In this document: positions 7,078 through 15,675 of the stretch, in pieces | Position numbering within the stretch: the first letter of the stretch is position 1 | Layout: every line of letters starts with the position of its first letter | Source: Deltaproteobacteria bacterium | Lineage (GTDB): Bacteria; Myxococcota; Myxococcia; Myxococcales; UBA5297 | DNA: 32,053 nt | Direction: 5' to 3' | NCBI GenBank assembly: GCA_016218885.1 | Contig: JACRCT010000149.1 | Coordinates: 1 to 32,053 of the forward strand | Made by a program: the position numbers and the translations under genes | Notes under the pieces: generated by a model | What the model was told of the DNA's origin: nothing | The model's database searches: none | Seen by the model: only the letters and a program-made list of their open reading frames with translations

Positions 7078-10026
7078 CTACTCAATCCAAATCGGCGCAG
7101 AATAGGCGACGCCCTCGTCTTCGTTCGGGACTTGATTGTCATTCTTGTCGAAGGCCCTGCTATAGATCCGAAGCCAGTAATACGTGTCAAATGGCTTCTG
7201 TAGGGGCGAAGGCTTCCAGTACACGCTGTGGTCGTCGAAGGCTCTGGTGCTGACGACTCTGCCACCCCTGCCAAGGACCTCGATCCGGGTAATCCTCTCT
7301 GCATCATGGCTGCTATTTGGATTGCGAACAGAGATCTCGAATGAAAGCTGAGACGGATTCTGAAGTACCGAGCCCATGATCTGCCCGTTGACCGTGTAGA
7401 CGACTTCGAGGTCGCTGTCCTTGGAGGCGTAGACGTGTCGAGCCTTCATGGCGTCAAGGAGCGCCTGGCGCGTGAGAGCCGGGGCCAGGACGGCCGTGCG
7501 GGAGTCTTGCACCACACCGGAGAGGTGGTGAGCGTCAATTCCAATGACAGGCGCCACGCGCCAGCCCTTGTCCAGCGCTTCGACGACCTTGTCGAAGAAG
7601 CAGCTGTTCCTTGGCTTGCACACCTCGATCATCGCCATGTACTCCCGCCGCGCGTTGGTCAGCCCGGCGAACCCACCGAAGTCGTAGACCCCTCCCGAGA
7701 TGATCGCTCCCGGGTGGTTGAAGGAGGCGATGTACTGCTTGGCCACCAGCCAGTCGTAGAAGGTCAATAGGGTGACGCCATCTGCATCCGCGTCATAGGT
7801 CGCGTAGGGGCGAAAGACGTTTGCGTGGCCTAACGGACTCACGTTCTCTGAGAACTCAAAGCCCCACATGGCGACGAAGCTGGGGGTGGTGGCCGCGTTC
7901 GCCTGCCTGCGGGTTTCACCCCAGTTGGGCAAGAAGTTGGGGTATTTATGCTGCGAATGATCCGAGATCATATAGAAGTCATAGCCAGCATTTGCAGCCA
8001 GCGCGAAATGGTCGGCAGGCGTGCCCTCGCCGTCGCTGTATACCGAATGACCGTGGTTGCTGCCGAAGTAGAAACGGAGCGTGCAGCCCGAGGCGGCTCC
8101 GCATAGGCCGCCGCAGCCGTCGAGGGCCCCGCAGACGCCGCTCCTGCAGGAGGGCGTGCAGCTCGTCTGGCAGGCACCCGAGCCGTTGCAGACATAGGGC
8201 CCGCAACCGTTCTCGGGATCGGCCCCAGCCGTACGGTTGCGACAGGTGCCCACATAGTTGGCGAGGTTGCAGGCGACGCACGGCCCGTTGCACGCGCTAT
8301 CGCAGCACACGCCGTCCGCACATTGACCCGAGTTGCACTCGCAGCCTGCGGCGCAGGAGGCGCCCTTCGCCTTTTTGGCGATGCAGCTGGTGCCCGCGCA
8401 GTAGTTGGCGGCGTCGCACTGCGTGCTGGAGCACCCCCCCGTGCACGAGGTGTTACAGACCCCCGCGCCGTTGCAGGCGTAGCGCCCGCAGCCGTTCTCG
8501 GGATCGGTCCCCGCCGTACGGTTGCGACAGGTGCCCAGGTAGCCGGAAAGGTTGCAGGCGGCGCATGGCCCGCTGCAGGCGCGATCGCAGCACACGCCGT
8601 CCACGCAGCGACCCGAGCTGCACTCGCAGCCCGCGCCACAGGAGGCGCCATTGGCCTTCTTGGCGCTGCAGTTGGTGCCCGCGCAGTAGCTGCTGGAGTC
8701 GCACTGGGTGCTGGAGCAACCTCCCGCGCACGACGTGTTGCATGCCCCCGCGCCGTTGCAGGCGTAGCGCCCGCATGCGTTCTCGGGATCGGTGCCTGAC
8801 GCGTGGTGGCTGCAGGTCCCCACGTGGCCGGCGAGGTTGCAGGCGGAGCAGGTGCCCTGGCAGGCGGTGTCGCAGCACACGCCGTCCGCGCACCTGCCCG
8901 TGACGCACTCGCCGTCGAGAGCGCAGGCGACGCCTCGGGCCTTCTTGGACACGCATTGCGCGCCGTTGCAGTACTGGGTAGAGGGGCAGCCGTTGACGTC
9001 GACCGGGCAGCTGGCCGAGGTACCCGAGCATCTCTCGGCGATGGAATCGCAGGATCCGGCCGCGGCTCTGCACACGAACCCACTCGCCCTCAAGAGATCT
9101 TGCGGGCAGTCGATGGAGGAGCCGGTGCATTTCTCCGGGGCGTCGCAGTCATCCGCCGCCGGCCGGCAAGCCTTGGTGCTGCTCTCGTATCCGTCAGGCG
9201 GGCAGACCCTCACGGTGCCACTACACGTCTCCTCTGCATCGCAAGGCCCCGCCGCTGGACGGCAGGAGGTTCCCTGGGGCTGGACGCCATCGGCTGGGCA
9301 CTCGGCGGAGACTCCGTCACAGATCTCGGCGATGTCGCACATATCCGCCGACTGCCGGCAGATCGTGGACTCCGGCAGGAAGACATCCTCAGGGCAGTCG
9401 GCAGAGGCACCGTCGCAGACCTCCTGCGCGTCGCACCCGCCGGCGGCTGCTCGGCAGACCGTGCCCTGGCCCCGCACGGCATCGTCTGGGCACTCGGCGG
9501 CGCCGGTGCACCGCTCCTCGAGGTCGCAGGCGCCGGTGGGCGCCCGGCAAGAGGTGGCTTCGGGCAAGAAGGCGTCCTCCGGGCAATTAGGGGACGCTTC
9601 CGTGCACCTCTCCTCAAGGTCGCAGCCCCCTGCCGCCGGGCGACAGACGAACGTCGCGCTCTCGTAGACGTCCACCGGGCAGGCTCCACCGGTGCAGACC
9701 TCGAAGGGGTCGCAGGGGCCCGCCGAGAGCCGACAGGGCATGCCGCCGCAAGCGGGGTCGCCGCAGTCGGTGGCGCCGTTGCCGTCGTTGTCCACCCCGT
9801 CGCCACACTCATCGGGGGCGGAGCCCTCTACGGCCCCATCGGAGGCAGCACTGGCATCGACCCCGACGGCCGCATCGACCGGTCCCGCCACCTCGGCGTC
9901 CATGCCGGTGCTTGGGGCGATCGCTGCATCCGCTTCGCCCTGCGGGACCTCGGGCATTTCGCACGAGGCAAGGTGCGAGCACGCGACAAGGGCCATGCAG
10001 ACACGGAACCGCTGTAGGTCACTCAT
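7078..10026 (-). CDS. Lipoprotein with 8 disintegrin-like Cys repeats, three 95-aa Cys-rich modules and C-terminal PHP metallohydrolase domain
   Basis: MSDLQRFRVCMALVACSHLASC (LASC lipobox). Repeats of CRPAAGxCDxxExCxGxSxxCPxD. PHP motifs HGHSVYSDG, ISDHS, GFEFSE, SFNHPG, IGIDAHH. Confidence 0.88.
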   Translation of the reverse strand: MSDLQRFRVCMALVACSHLASCEMPEVPQGEADAAIAPSTGMDAEVAGPVDAAVGVDASAASDGAVEGSAPDECGDGVDNDGNGATDCGDPACGGMPCRLSAGPCDPFEVCTGGACPVDVYESATFVCRPAAGGCDLEERCTEASPNCPEDAFLPEATSCRAPTGACDLEERCTGAAECPDDAVRGQGTVCRAAAGGCDAQEVCDGASADCPEDVFLPESTICRQSADMCDIAEICDGVSAECPADGVQPQGTSCRPAAGPCDAEETCSGTVRVCPPDGYESSTKACRPAADDCDAPEKCTGSSIDCPQDLLRASGFVCRAAAGSCDSIAERCSGTSASCPVDVNGCPSTQYCNGAQCVSKKARGVACALDGECVTGRCADGVCCDTACQGTCSACNLAGHVGTCSHHASGTDPENACGRYACNGAGACNTSCAGGCSSTQCDSSSYCAGTNCSAKKANGASCGAGCECSSGRCVDGVCCDRACSGPCAACNLSGYLGTCRNRTAGTDPENGCGRYACNGAGVCNTSCTGGCSSTQCDAANYCAGTSCIAKKAKGASCAAGCECNSGQCADGVCCDSACNGPCVACNLANYVGTCRNRTAGADPENGCGPYVCNGSGACQTSCTPSCRSGVCGALDGCGGLCGAASGCTLRFYFGSNHGHSVYSDGEGTPADHFALAANAGYDFYMISDHSQHKYPNFLPNWGETRRQANAATTPSFVAMWGFEFSENVSPLGHANVFRPYATYDADADGVTLLTFYDWLVAKQYIASFNHPGAIISGGVYDFGGFAGLTNARREYMAMIEVCKPRNSCFFDKVVEALDKGWRVAPVIGIDAHHLSGVVQDSRTAVLAPALTRQALLDAMKARHVYASKDSDLEVVYTVNGQIMGSVLQNPSQLSFEISVRNPNSSHDAERITRIEVLGRGGRVVSTRAFDDHSVYWKPSPLQKPFDTYYWLRIYSRAFDKNDNQVPNEDEGVAYSAPIWIE
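8130..8975 (-). repeat. Three tandem 285-bp (95-aa) Cys-rich module repeats
   Basis: The marker tctcgggatcgg occurs at 8211, 8496 and 8781, exactly 285 bp apart. The units share DGVCCDxACxGxCxACNLxxxxGTC...DPENxCGxYxCNG. Boundaries approximate. Confidence 0.9.
8985..9735 (-). repeat. Tandem disintegrin-like repeats (8 units of about 32 aa) within the PHP lipoprotein
   Basis: Eight successive CR-x5-CD-x2-E-x-C-x-G-x-S-x2-CP-x-D units in the translation. Boundaries approximate. Confidence 0.85.
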
Positions 10027-10118
10027 GAGAATCCCCAGGTTCGGAATACGGGAACGAGCCTGCGAACCGAGTCTAGCGTGGAGCCGGCAGATTAGGGCGG
10101 GCGCAGGAGAAGGCCGCT

Positions 10119-10206
10119 CTGGGCGTCCGGTTGCCGGCGAGCTCCAAGGCGATGGCGTGGGCCGACTCCGGCGCCGGCACGATACCCTCCGACCGGACGA
10201 GGTGAC
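10119..10206 (-). pseudogene. Decayed fragment of the trpB2-like gene
   Basis: 32-nt exact match (10148-10179 = 15734-15765), with further diverged similarity on both sides. Minus strand reads VRSEGIVPAPESAHAIA, against VQTEGILPAPESAHAIA in the intact gene. Confidence 0.8.
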
Positions 10207-10547
10207 TTCACCTTGGCAACGTTGCCCAGGTGGACTCCCGGAACGCACCGACGGCGGGTATGGCAGCGCTCGAGACGGGCCCCGAGTAGCCAGTTCTTGA
10301 TGCCGGGGCGCCCTGGGCTTCGTCGGCGTTTCGGGCACCGGGCCTGTACGACCTGCCTGCCCTTCCCTCTGCACTGGAGGGGAATCGCCCGCCGGATGGC
10401 AGGGAAGACCCTACCATCCGACTCGAGAAGGCCTATCCCGCGCCGAGGCCCCCCAGCGTCCGGGGAGGAGGTAAGGGTTGGCATATCGAGTGCTCTGAGC
10501 CTTCTGCGCCCACCCTCACCGCACCCTCTCACTGCCCGAGGACGACC

Positions 10548-13502
10548 GTGGAATCTCGCGCTAGCTTCCTGCTGCCCGTCGTAGTGGCGATCTCGAGCGC
10601 ATGCATCGGGGAGGTCTCCACCATCCCGGACGCCACCATAGGAGCCGATGGAGCCGATGGGGCCGGTGTCGCCGAGGCGGCCGACGCCGCGACGGCAGAC
10701 TCGGGCGTTGCAGCTGTCTGCGGAGATCAGAGGCGCGATCTGGACGAGCAGTGCGACGACGGATCCGCCAATGGTTCGGCGGCCAGCTGCTGCGACGCGA
10801 CCTGCCATAGGAAGACCGACTCGACCCCCTGCGACGACGGAAACTACTGCACCAAGGAGGACGCCTGCAGTGGCGGCGTCTGCGCGGCCACGGCCTACTC
10901 CTGCGCGCCCAGTGAGTGCCGGCTCACCTCGACGTGCGATGGCGCAGGCGGTTGCACCATGATGAGCAAGCCGGACGGCACCTCCTGCTCGACCGGCACC
11001 TGCCAAGGCGGGGTGTGCTCGGCGGCGGGCCTGGTCGCCTTCTGGAAGCTCGACGAGGGCAGCGGAACGACACTGGGCGATTCTTCCACCAACGATCGAA
11101 GCGCCAACCTCAACGGAAACGTGACGTGGGCGAGCGGCAAGCGAGGCTCGGCGATAGGCCTCAACGGCATCGATGCCTACGCCGAAACGGGGATCTCCTC
11201 GGCACTCCCCTTCTTCAGCGTGGTGACTTGGATCAAGGCCGCAGCGGCGCCCTCGAGCTCCCAGGATTCGGGCCCGGTGATGAAGGAGGAGAACTTCATC
11301 CTCTCGTGGGACCACACCAACGACGCCTTTCGCCGCGCGGTCGGCGTTCGAGTCGGCGGGGAGTGGTACTCGGCAAGCTTCGGGTCGGTCACCATCGACA
11401 CCTGGCATCAGCTCGCGGCGACCTACGACGGCGACACGCTCAACGCCTATGTCGACGGCCAGTTGGTCACCAGCAACTCCGCCCCTTCGGGGCCCGCCGA
11501 CAACGACCCCGCCCACTCGCTCAAGCTGGGGCGCCACGCCGTCCGGCCTGCATTCTTCGCGGGCGCCATCGACGAGACGCGCCTCTACGACCACGCCATC
11601 ACTGCCGCCGAGGTGCTGAGCCTCTACGAGGACATCGCCGGCAGGCCGGTGTGCGGAAATGGGGCCCAGGAGACGGGCGAGGACTGTGACGATGGGGCGG
11701 CGAACGGAGCCGCCACCAGCTGCTGCAGCGCAACCTGCGAGGCGGTGAACGCGACCGCCTGTGACGACGGCGAGGCATGCACCAAGGACGATCGCTGCTC
11801 GAGCGGCAAATGCGTCGGGACCGCCTATTCCTGCACCGCGACCAGCTGCCAAGAAAGCTCCGTCTGCGACCAGGAGGGTGGCTGTATCGTCACCTCGAAA
11901 CAAGATGGCACGGCGTGCACCCGCGGAACCTGCCAAGCAGGGGTGTGCCAAAGCAATGGCGCTACGTGGCACGTGGCTCCCAATGGAAACGACGGCTCGG
12001 GGAACGGTACGCCGGGGGCGCCCTGGGCGACCCTGAGCCACGCCTGCAGCCAGGTCCGCGAGTTCGGCGATGCGATCGAGGTCCGGGCGGGCGCCTACCA
12101 TGACGACGCTCCATGCGACCTCGCCCCGGGCGTCAGCATCCTGGGAGCCGGAAAGGACGCTGTCACCATCCACACGGCCGCCAACCCCTTCGTCCGCGCC
12201 GAGTCAGGGATTCCCTCCATCGACGGAAGCAACGAAATATCCGGGATCTCGTTCTTCGGAACGGGCGGGAACAACTGCATCTTTTCCGCTGGACGCAATA
12301 ACCAGCGGATCAAAGCCTGCCACTTCGAGGATTTCTACGCCGGCATCTCCATCCGTGGAAAGCTGCGAGGCTGGTCGGACTCCTGCTCCGGGCCAGCCTC
12401 CGACAGCGCGTTCTATTGCGAGAATCACAAGCTCTACAGCTCCGAACCCGCGCCAGGCGATTGGGCGACAGGGGCGGAGATCAACGACAACACGATGAAG
12501 AACGCGAAGATCTTCCCCGAGACCATCAAGGACGCGCTCATCCATCACAACACCATCGACAACCGGACCTCGCTCAAGAGCGGAGTCGGCAACACCTCTT
12601 TCTACTGGAGCGGCGTCAAGTTCTTCTCGAACACGATCTACACCCAGACGATCGCCTGGAGCACCATCGCCGTGGAGGTCTGGCTCGTCTCGAACGATTG
12701 CCAGTTCTACGACAACACGACCGACGGCTGGTTCTCGATTCTTTCAAACCCCCACGGCCCGAACCTTCCCTACTCGTTCCGCGTCGTCAACAACACATTC
12801 CGCTCCGCTGCTCCTCGAGGCATAGGAAGCGGCGCGGTCATCACCGCCTTGGAGGTCGGATACCACGTCCAGAACATCCTGGTCGAAGGCAACTACTTCG
12901 AGAACACGACCGCCGACGATGGATACAAAGTGGGGATTGCGATCTGGGGCTACGGCCAGGTCAAGAATTACCACGTGCGCAACAACGTGGTGCGCAACCT
13001 GGACATCGCGGTCCAGGTCAGCTCGAACGACGGTCAAGAGGTCCCCTTCGACGGCTCGGATTTCTACATCTACAACAACCTCTTTGACGGCGGACCCAAC
13101 CAGAAAGGGATCATCCTGATCGAGGATGGCGTAGGGACCATTCGCAACATCGTCATCAAGAACAACATCTTCATCAACGGGGCGAACGCGGGCTACTACC
13201 AAGCGGCGGTCATCTATCCCGCGGGCCACGACGTGACCGGCTGCACCTTCACTCACAACATCGTCCAAGGCGGCGACTTCGTATCCGACGCAGGGGGTAA
13301 CGGGTGGTCCGGAGGGGTGAGCAACAACTTCGCGATCGCGCCAGAGCTCACGAGCTCTGGGAATCGGCCCGACCCCTACTACCGCCCATCGAGCGCCTCC
13401 TCGAACGTCGTCGACAGGGGCACTGCGTCCCTCGCCCCAGGGGTGACGATCTCCGGCTACGCCGGTGCGGCTCCCGACATCGGGGCCTACGAGTGGCGAT
13501 AA
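10548..13502 (+). CDS. Secreted lipoprotein: Cys-rich module, LamG/ConA-like domain, Cys-rich module, right-handed beta-helix
   Basis: GTG start with GAGGA upstream. MESRASFLLPVVVAISSAC lipobox-like. LamG signature GLVAFWKLDEGSGTTLGDSS...GKRGSAIGLNG...AGAIDETRLYDHAITAAEV. Then WHVAPNGNDGSGNGTPGAPWATLSHA and many N-rich beta-helix turns (NNTFR, EGNYFEN, RNNVVRN, KNNIFING). Confidence 0.88.
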   Translation: MESRASFLLPVVVAISSACIGEVSTIPDATIGADGADGAGVAEAADAATADSGVAAVCGDQRRDLDEQCDDGSANGSAASCCDATCHRKTDSTPCDDGNYCTKEDACSGGVCAATAYSCAPSECRLTSTCDGAGGCTMMSKPDGTSCSTGTCQGGVCSAAGLVAFWKLDEGSGTTLGDSSTNDRSANLNGNVTWASGKRGSAIGLNGIDAYAETGISSALPFFSVVTWIKAAAAPSSSQDSGPVMKEENFILSWDHTNDAFRRAVGVRVGGEWYSASFGSVTIDTWHQLAATYDGDTLNAYVDGQLVTSNSAPSGPADNDPAHSLKLGRHAVRPAFFAGAIDETRLYDHAITAAEVLSLYEDIAGRPVCGNGAQETGEDCDDGAANGAATSCCSATCEAVNATACDDGEACTKDDRCSSGKCVGTAYSCTATSCQESSVCDQEGGCIVTSKQDGTACTRGTCQAGVCQSNGATWHVAPNGNDGSGNGTPGAPWATLSHACSQVREFGDAIEVRAGAYHDDAPCDLAPGVSILGAGKDAVTIHTAANPFVRAESGIPSIDGSNEISGISFFGTGGNNCIFSAGRNNQRIKACHFEDFYAGISIRGKLRGWSDSCSGPASDSAFYCENHKLYSSEPAPGDWATGAEINDNTMKNAKIFPETIKDALIHHNTIDNRTSLKSGVGNTSFYWSGVKFFSNTIYTQTIAWSTIAVEVWLVSNDCQFYDNTTDGWFSILSNPHGPNLPYSFRVVNNTFRSAAPRGIGSGAVITALEVGYHVQNILVEGNYFENTTADDGYKVGIAIWGYGQVKNYHVRNNVVRNLDIAVQVSSNDGQEVPFDGSDFYIYNNLFDGGPNQKGIILIEDGVGTIRNIVIKNNIFINGANAGYYQAAVIYPAGHDVTGCTFTHNIVQGGDFVSDAGGNGWSGGVSNNFAIAPELTSSGNRPDPYYRPSSASSNVVDRGTASLAPGVTISGYAGAAPDIGAYEWR

Positions 13503-13686
13503 GGCGCGCTGCTCGAGAGCTGCGTTCGACCTCCGCCAGCTGAGCTCGCCGCCTCCTGAGCCGGGGTGTACGCCACCCGCTCGCTCGAAACACCCCTCCG
13601 TAGCGGCTCCGATCAATCTCCTTTTGACCGCTCCATACACGTAGATGCCGCCATGAGGCTAATAGGCCATGGTCTTCGGAGAGCTC

Positions 13687-15675
13687 ATGACCATCGCATG
13701 CGGAAGAACGGGCCTTCCATTTCCAATGATGATCGTGCAGCTCGCCCTGCTGGCCGCCACGATGGGCTGCGACATCGACGAGCAATCGGGGCTTGTGGGC
13801 ATTGTTCCGCGCGACGCGCTGGAGGTTTCTCAAGCGTTGGCGGCGCTTCCTGGGCCTGTACCTTCGAGCGACGGCGTCGGTGAGCAGGGGAGAGCGCCGG
13901 ACCCCGCGGCAGAGCACCTGGTCTACGAGCTGCCCTCCAGCGTGAGGCAGCCCCCCATGAACGCCCCGCCGATGCCCCTGCCGCGCGTCGATCGCCTGGC
14001 TGCGCGGAGCTCGGCAGCAGGCCCACCCGTCTGGAAAGAGCTGTGGCCCGGGGGCGTCGGCCTCGACGGCGCGCTGCCAGTTCCCCTGCCCTTCCCTCCT
14101 GGCGCCTCCCAAGGAGAATGCAGCAATTCCTGCAACATCATTCCGCCCGATGACCGCTCCGCCGTTGCCGATACCATGGCGTACCCGTTCCGCGCCGTGG
14201 TGAGCCTCACCATGCGTTACGGCTCGACCTACAGCACCTGCTCGGGAGTGATGATCAGGAGGAACTTCGTCCTGACGGCGGCCCACTGTCTCTATAGCCA
14301 TGAGGCGTCTGCGCCTGCCTGGGCCGACGACGTCATCGTCACCCCCGCCTTGGCCGGCACCTCCAAGCCCTACGGTTCCGTTTACGCCGACAGGCTCTAT
14401 GTGGCGTCGGCGGCGTGGATCAACAACCACGATCTCAACTTCGACCTGGCGCTCGTGCGCACCGCCTACGCCATTGGCGAGACCACGGGTTGGCTGGGAT
14501 GGAGCGCGTACTCGGACGCTGACCTGTCAGGGGTCTCGATGAACACGGCGGGCTACCCCTATGACATCGGCAACGCGAGCACGATGGTCCACGAGTACAC
14601 CCCCAACACGTTCGTCACGCCATTTCTCCTTTGTACCCAGGCCGACACCTGTAGCGGGCAGAGCGGGTCAGGCATCTGGTTCTACTTCACGGCGTCGGGC
14701 GATAGCACCGCGGCAGGAACGCTTTCGGGGTACGGCGGCGACTGCGCGTCGGGGGGGGTGTCCATCGCCCGGTTCACCCGGATCACCGAGGCGGTCGCGA
14801 CCTGGATGCGGAGCTCGTTCGCCGATTGCTCCTGCACGTCGGGCGCATGCTGTGACGGTTGCAGCCTTCGGCCGCCCAGCTACATCTGCGACGGCAACGC
14901 CGACGTCGAGTACCGCTGCAGTGGCGCCGAGTGCGGCGCAAACGCGCAACAGCGCGCCCTCGTGCGCCACTGCTCCGGCGATTCGACGGCGTGCACGGGA
15001 GCGACGGAGCTGCTGCCCTGGAGCAACGTCGAGAGCTGCGCTGCCGACGATCTTTGCCAGACGGATGGACGGACCTACGCGCGTTGCATGGGTTGCTCGG
15101 CCGGTTGCAGCAATGGAACCTGCTGCGAATGCGACTCAGGGCCCTGCTGCGACGGCTGTCGATTCAAGCCCCCCTCGGAGGTCTGCGATGATCGAGTCGC
15201 CGTGGAGTACAGATGCGAGGGCGACGCATGCGGCGGAACCCCGCAACAGCGGGTGCAGCGTCGCTTCTGCAGCGGTACGCGGTCGGCGTGCGACGGCAAC
15301 GCCACCGCCGGAGACTGGCAATCCACCAGCTCGTGCTCTGGCCAGCTCTGCGAGACGGATCTGACCTCGTTCGCCACTTGTCGCCCATGCGAGCTCGGCT
15401 GCGTCGAGGGGCGATGCACCGATCCCATCCTCGCCGATGGAGGGAGCGCCGATCCTGGCCACGCGGACGGAGGGAGCGCCCATGCTCAACCAGACATGCC
15501 CTCGGTGAGCGCGGGCTCCGGGTGCTCTTGTGCCGTACAGAGCCAGGCAATCAGCAGCTGGCTCCTTTCGGTTGCCGCATTGGCTTTGGCGCGTCGGCGA
15601 CGGCCTACTCCAGCTTGCCTCGGAGGAAGGCCTCATAGGCCCCGAGGTCGAGCAGCCCGTGGCCCGAGAGGTTGA
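13687..15675 (+). CDS. S1 (trypsin-like) serine protease with two C-terminal Cys-rich repeats and MYXO-CTERM-like tail
   Basis: Catalytic triad motifs LTAAHC, DLALVR, CSGQSGSGIW. Repeated CCDGCxxxPPSxxCDxxxxVEYRCxGxxCG. C-terminal GSGCSC...SSWLLSVAALALARRRR. RBS ggagag before ATG 13687; an in-frame ATG at 13669 is also possible. Confidence 0.87.
   Translation: MTIACGRTGLPFPMMIVQLALLAATMGCDIDEQSGLVGIVPRDALEVSQALAALPGPVPSSDGVGEQGRAPDPAAEHLVYELPSSVRQPPMNAPPMPLPRVDRLAARSSAAGPPVWKELWPGGVGLDGALPVPLPFPPGASQGECSNSCNIIPPDDRSAVADTMAYPFRAVVSLTMRYGSTYSTCSGVMIRRNFVLTAAHCLYSHEASAPAWADDVIVTPALAGTSKPYGSVYADRLYVASAAWINNHDLNFDLALVRTAYAIGETTGWLGWSAYSDADLSGVSMNTAGYPYDIGNASTMVHEYTPNTFVTPFLLCTQADTCSGQSGSGIWFYFTASGDSTAAGTLSGYGGDCASGGVSIARFTRITEAVATWMRSSFADCSCTSGACCDGCSLRPPSYICDGNADVEYRCSGAECGANAQQRALVRHCSGDSTACTGATELLPWSNVESCAADDLCQTDGRTYARCMGCSAGCSNGTCCECDSGPCCDGCRFKPPSEVCDDRVAVEYRCEGDACGGTPQQRVQRRFCSGTRSACDGNATAGDWQSTSSCSGQLCETDLTSFATCRPCELGCVEGRCTDPILADGGSADPGHADGGSAHAQPDMPSVSAGSGCSCAVQSQAISSWLLSVAALALARRRRPTPACLGGRPHRPRGRAARGPRG

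Noticed and set aside
8130-9735. CRISPR or non-coding repeat array
   Set aside because: The repeats are in frame within one long coding sequence and encode Cys-rich modules.
10092-12173. 693-aa minus-strand ORF
   Set aside because: Antisense to the Cys-rich/LamG lipoprotein gene; no domain pattern. Only the short trpB2-derived stretch near its 3' end is of interest, and that is in a different reading frame.
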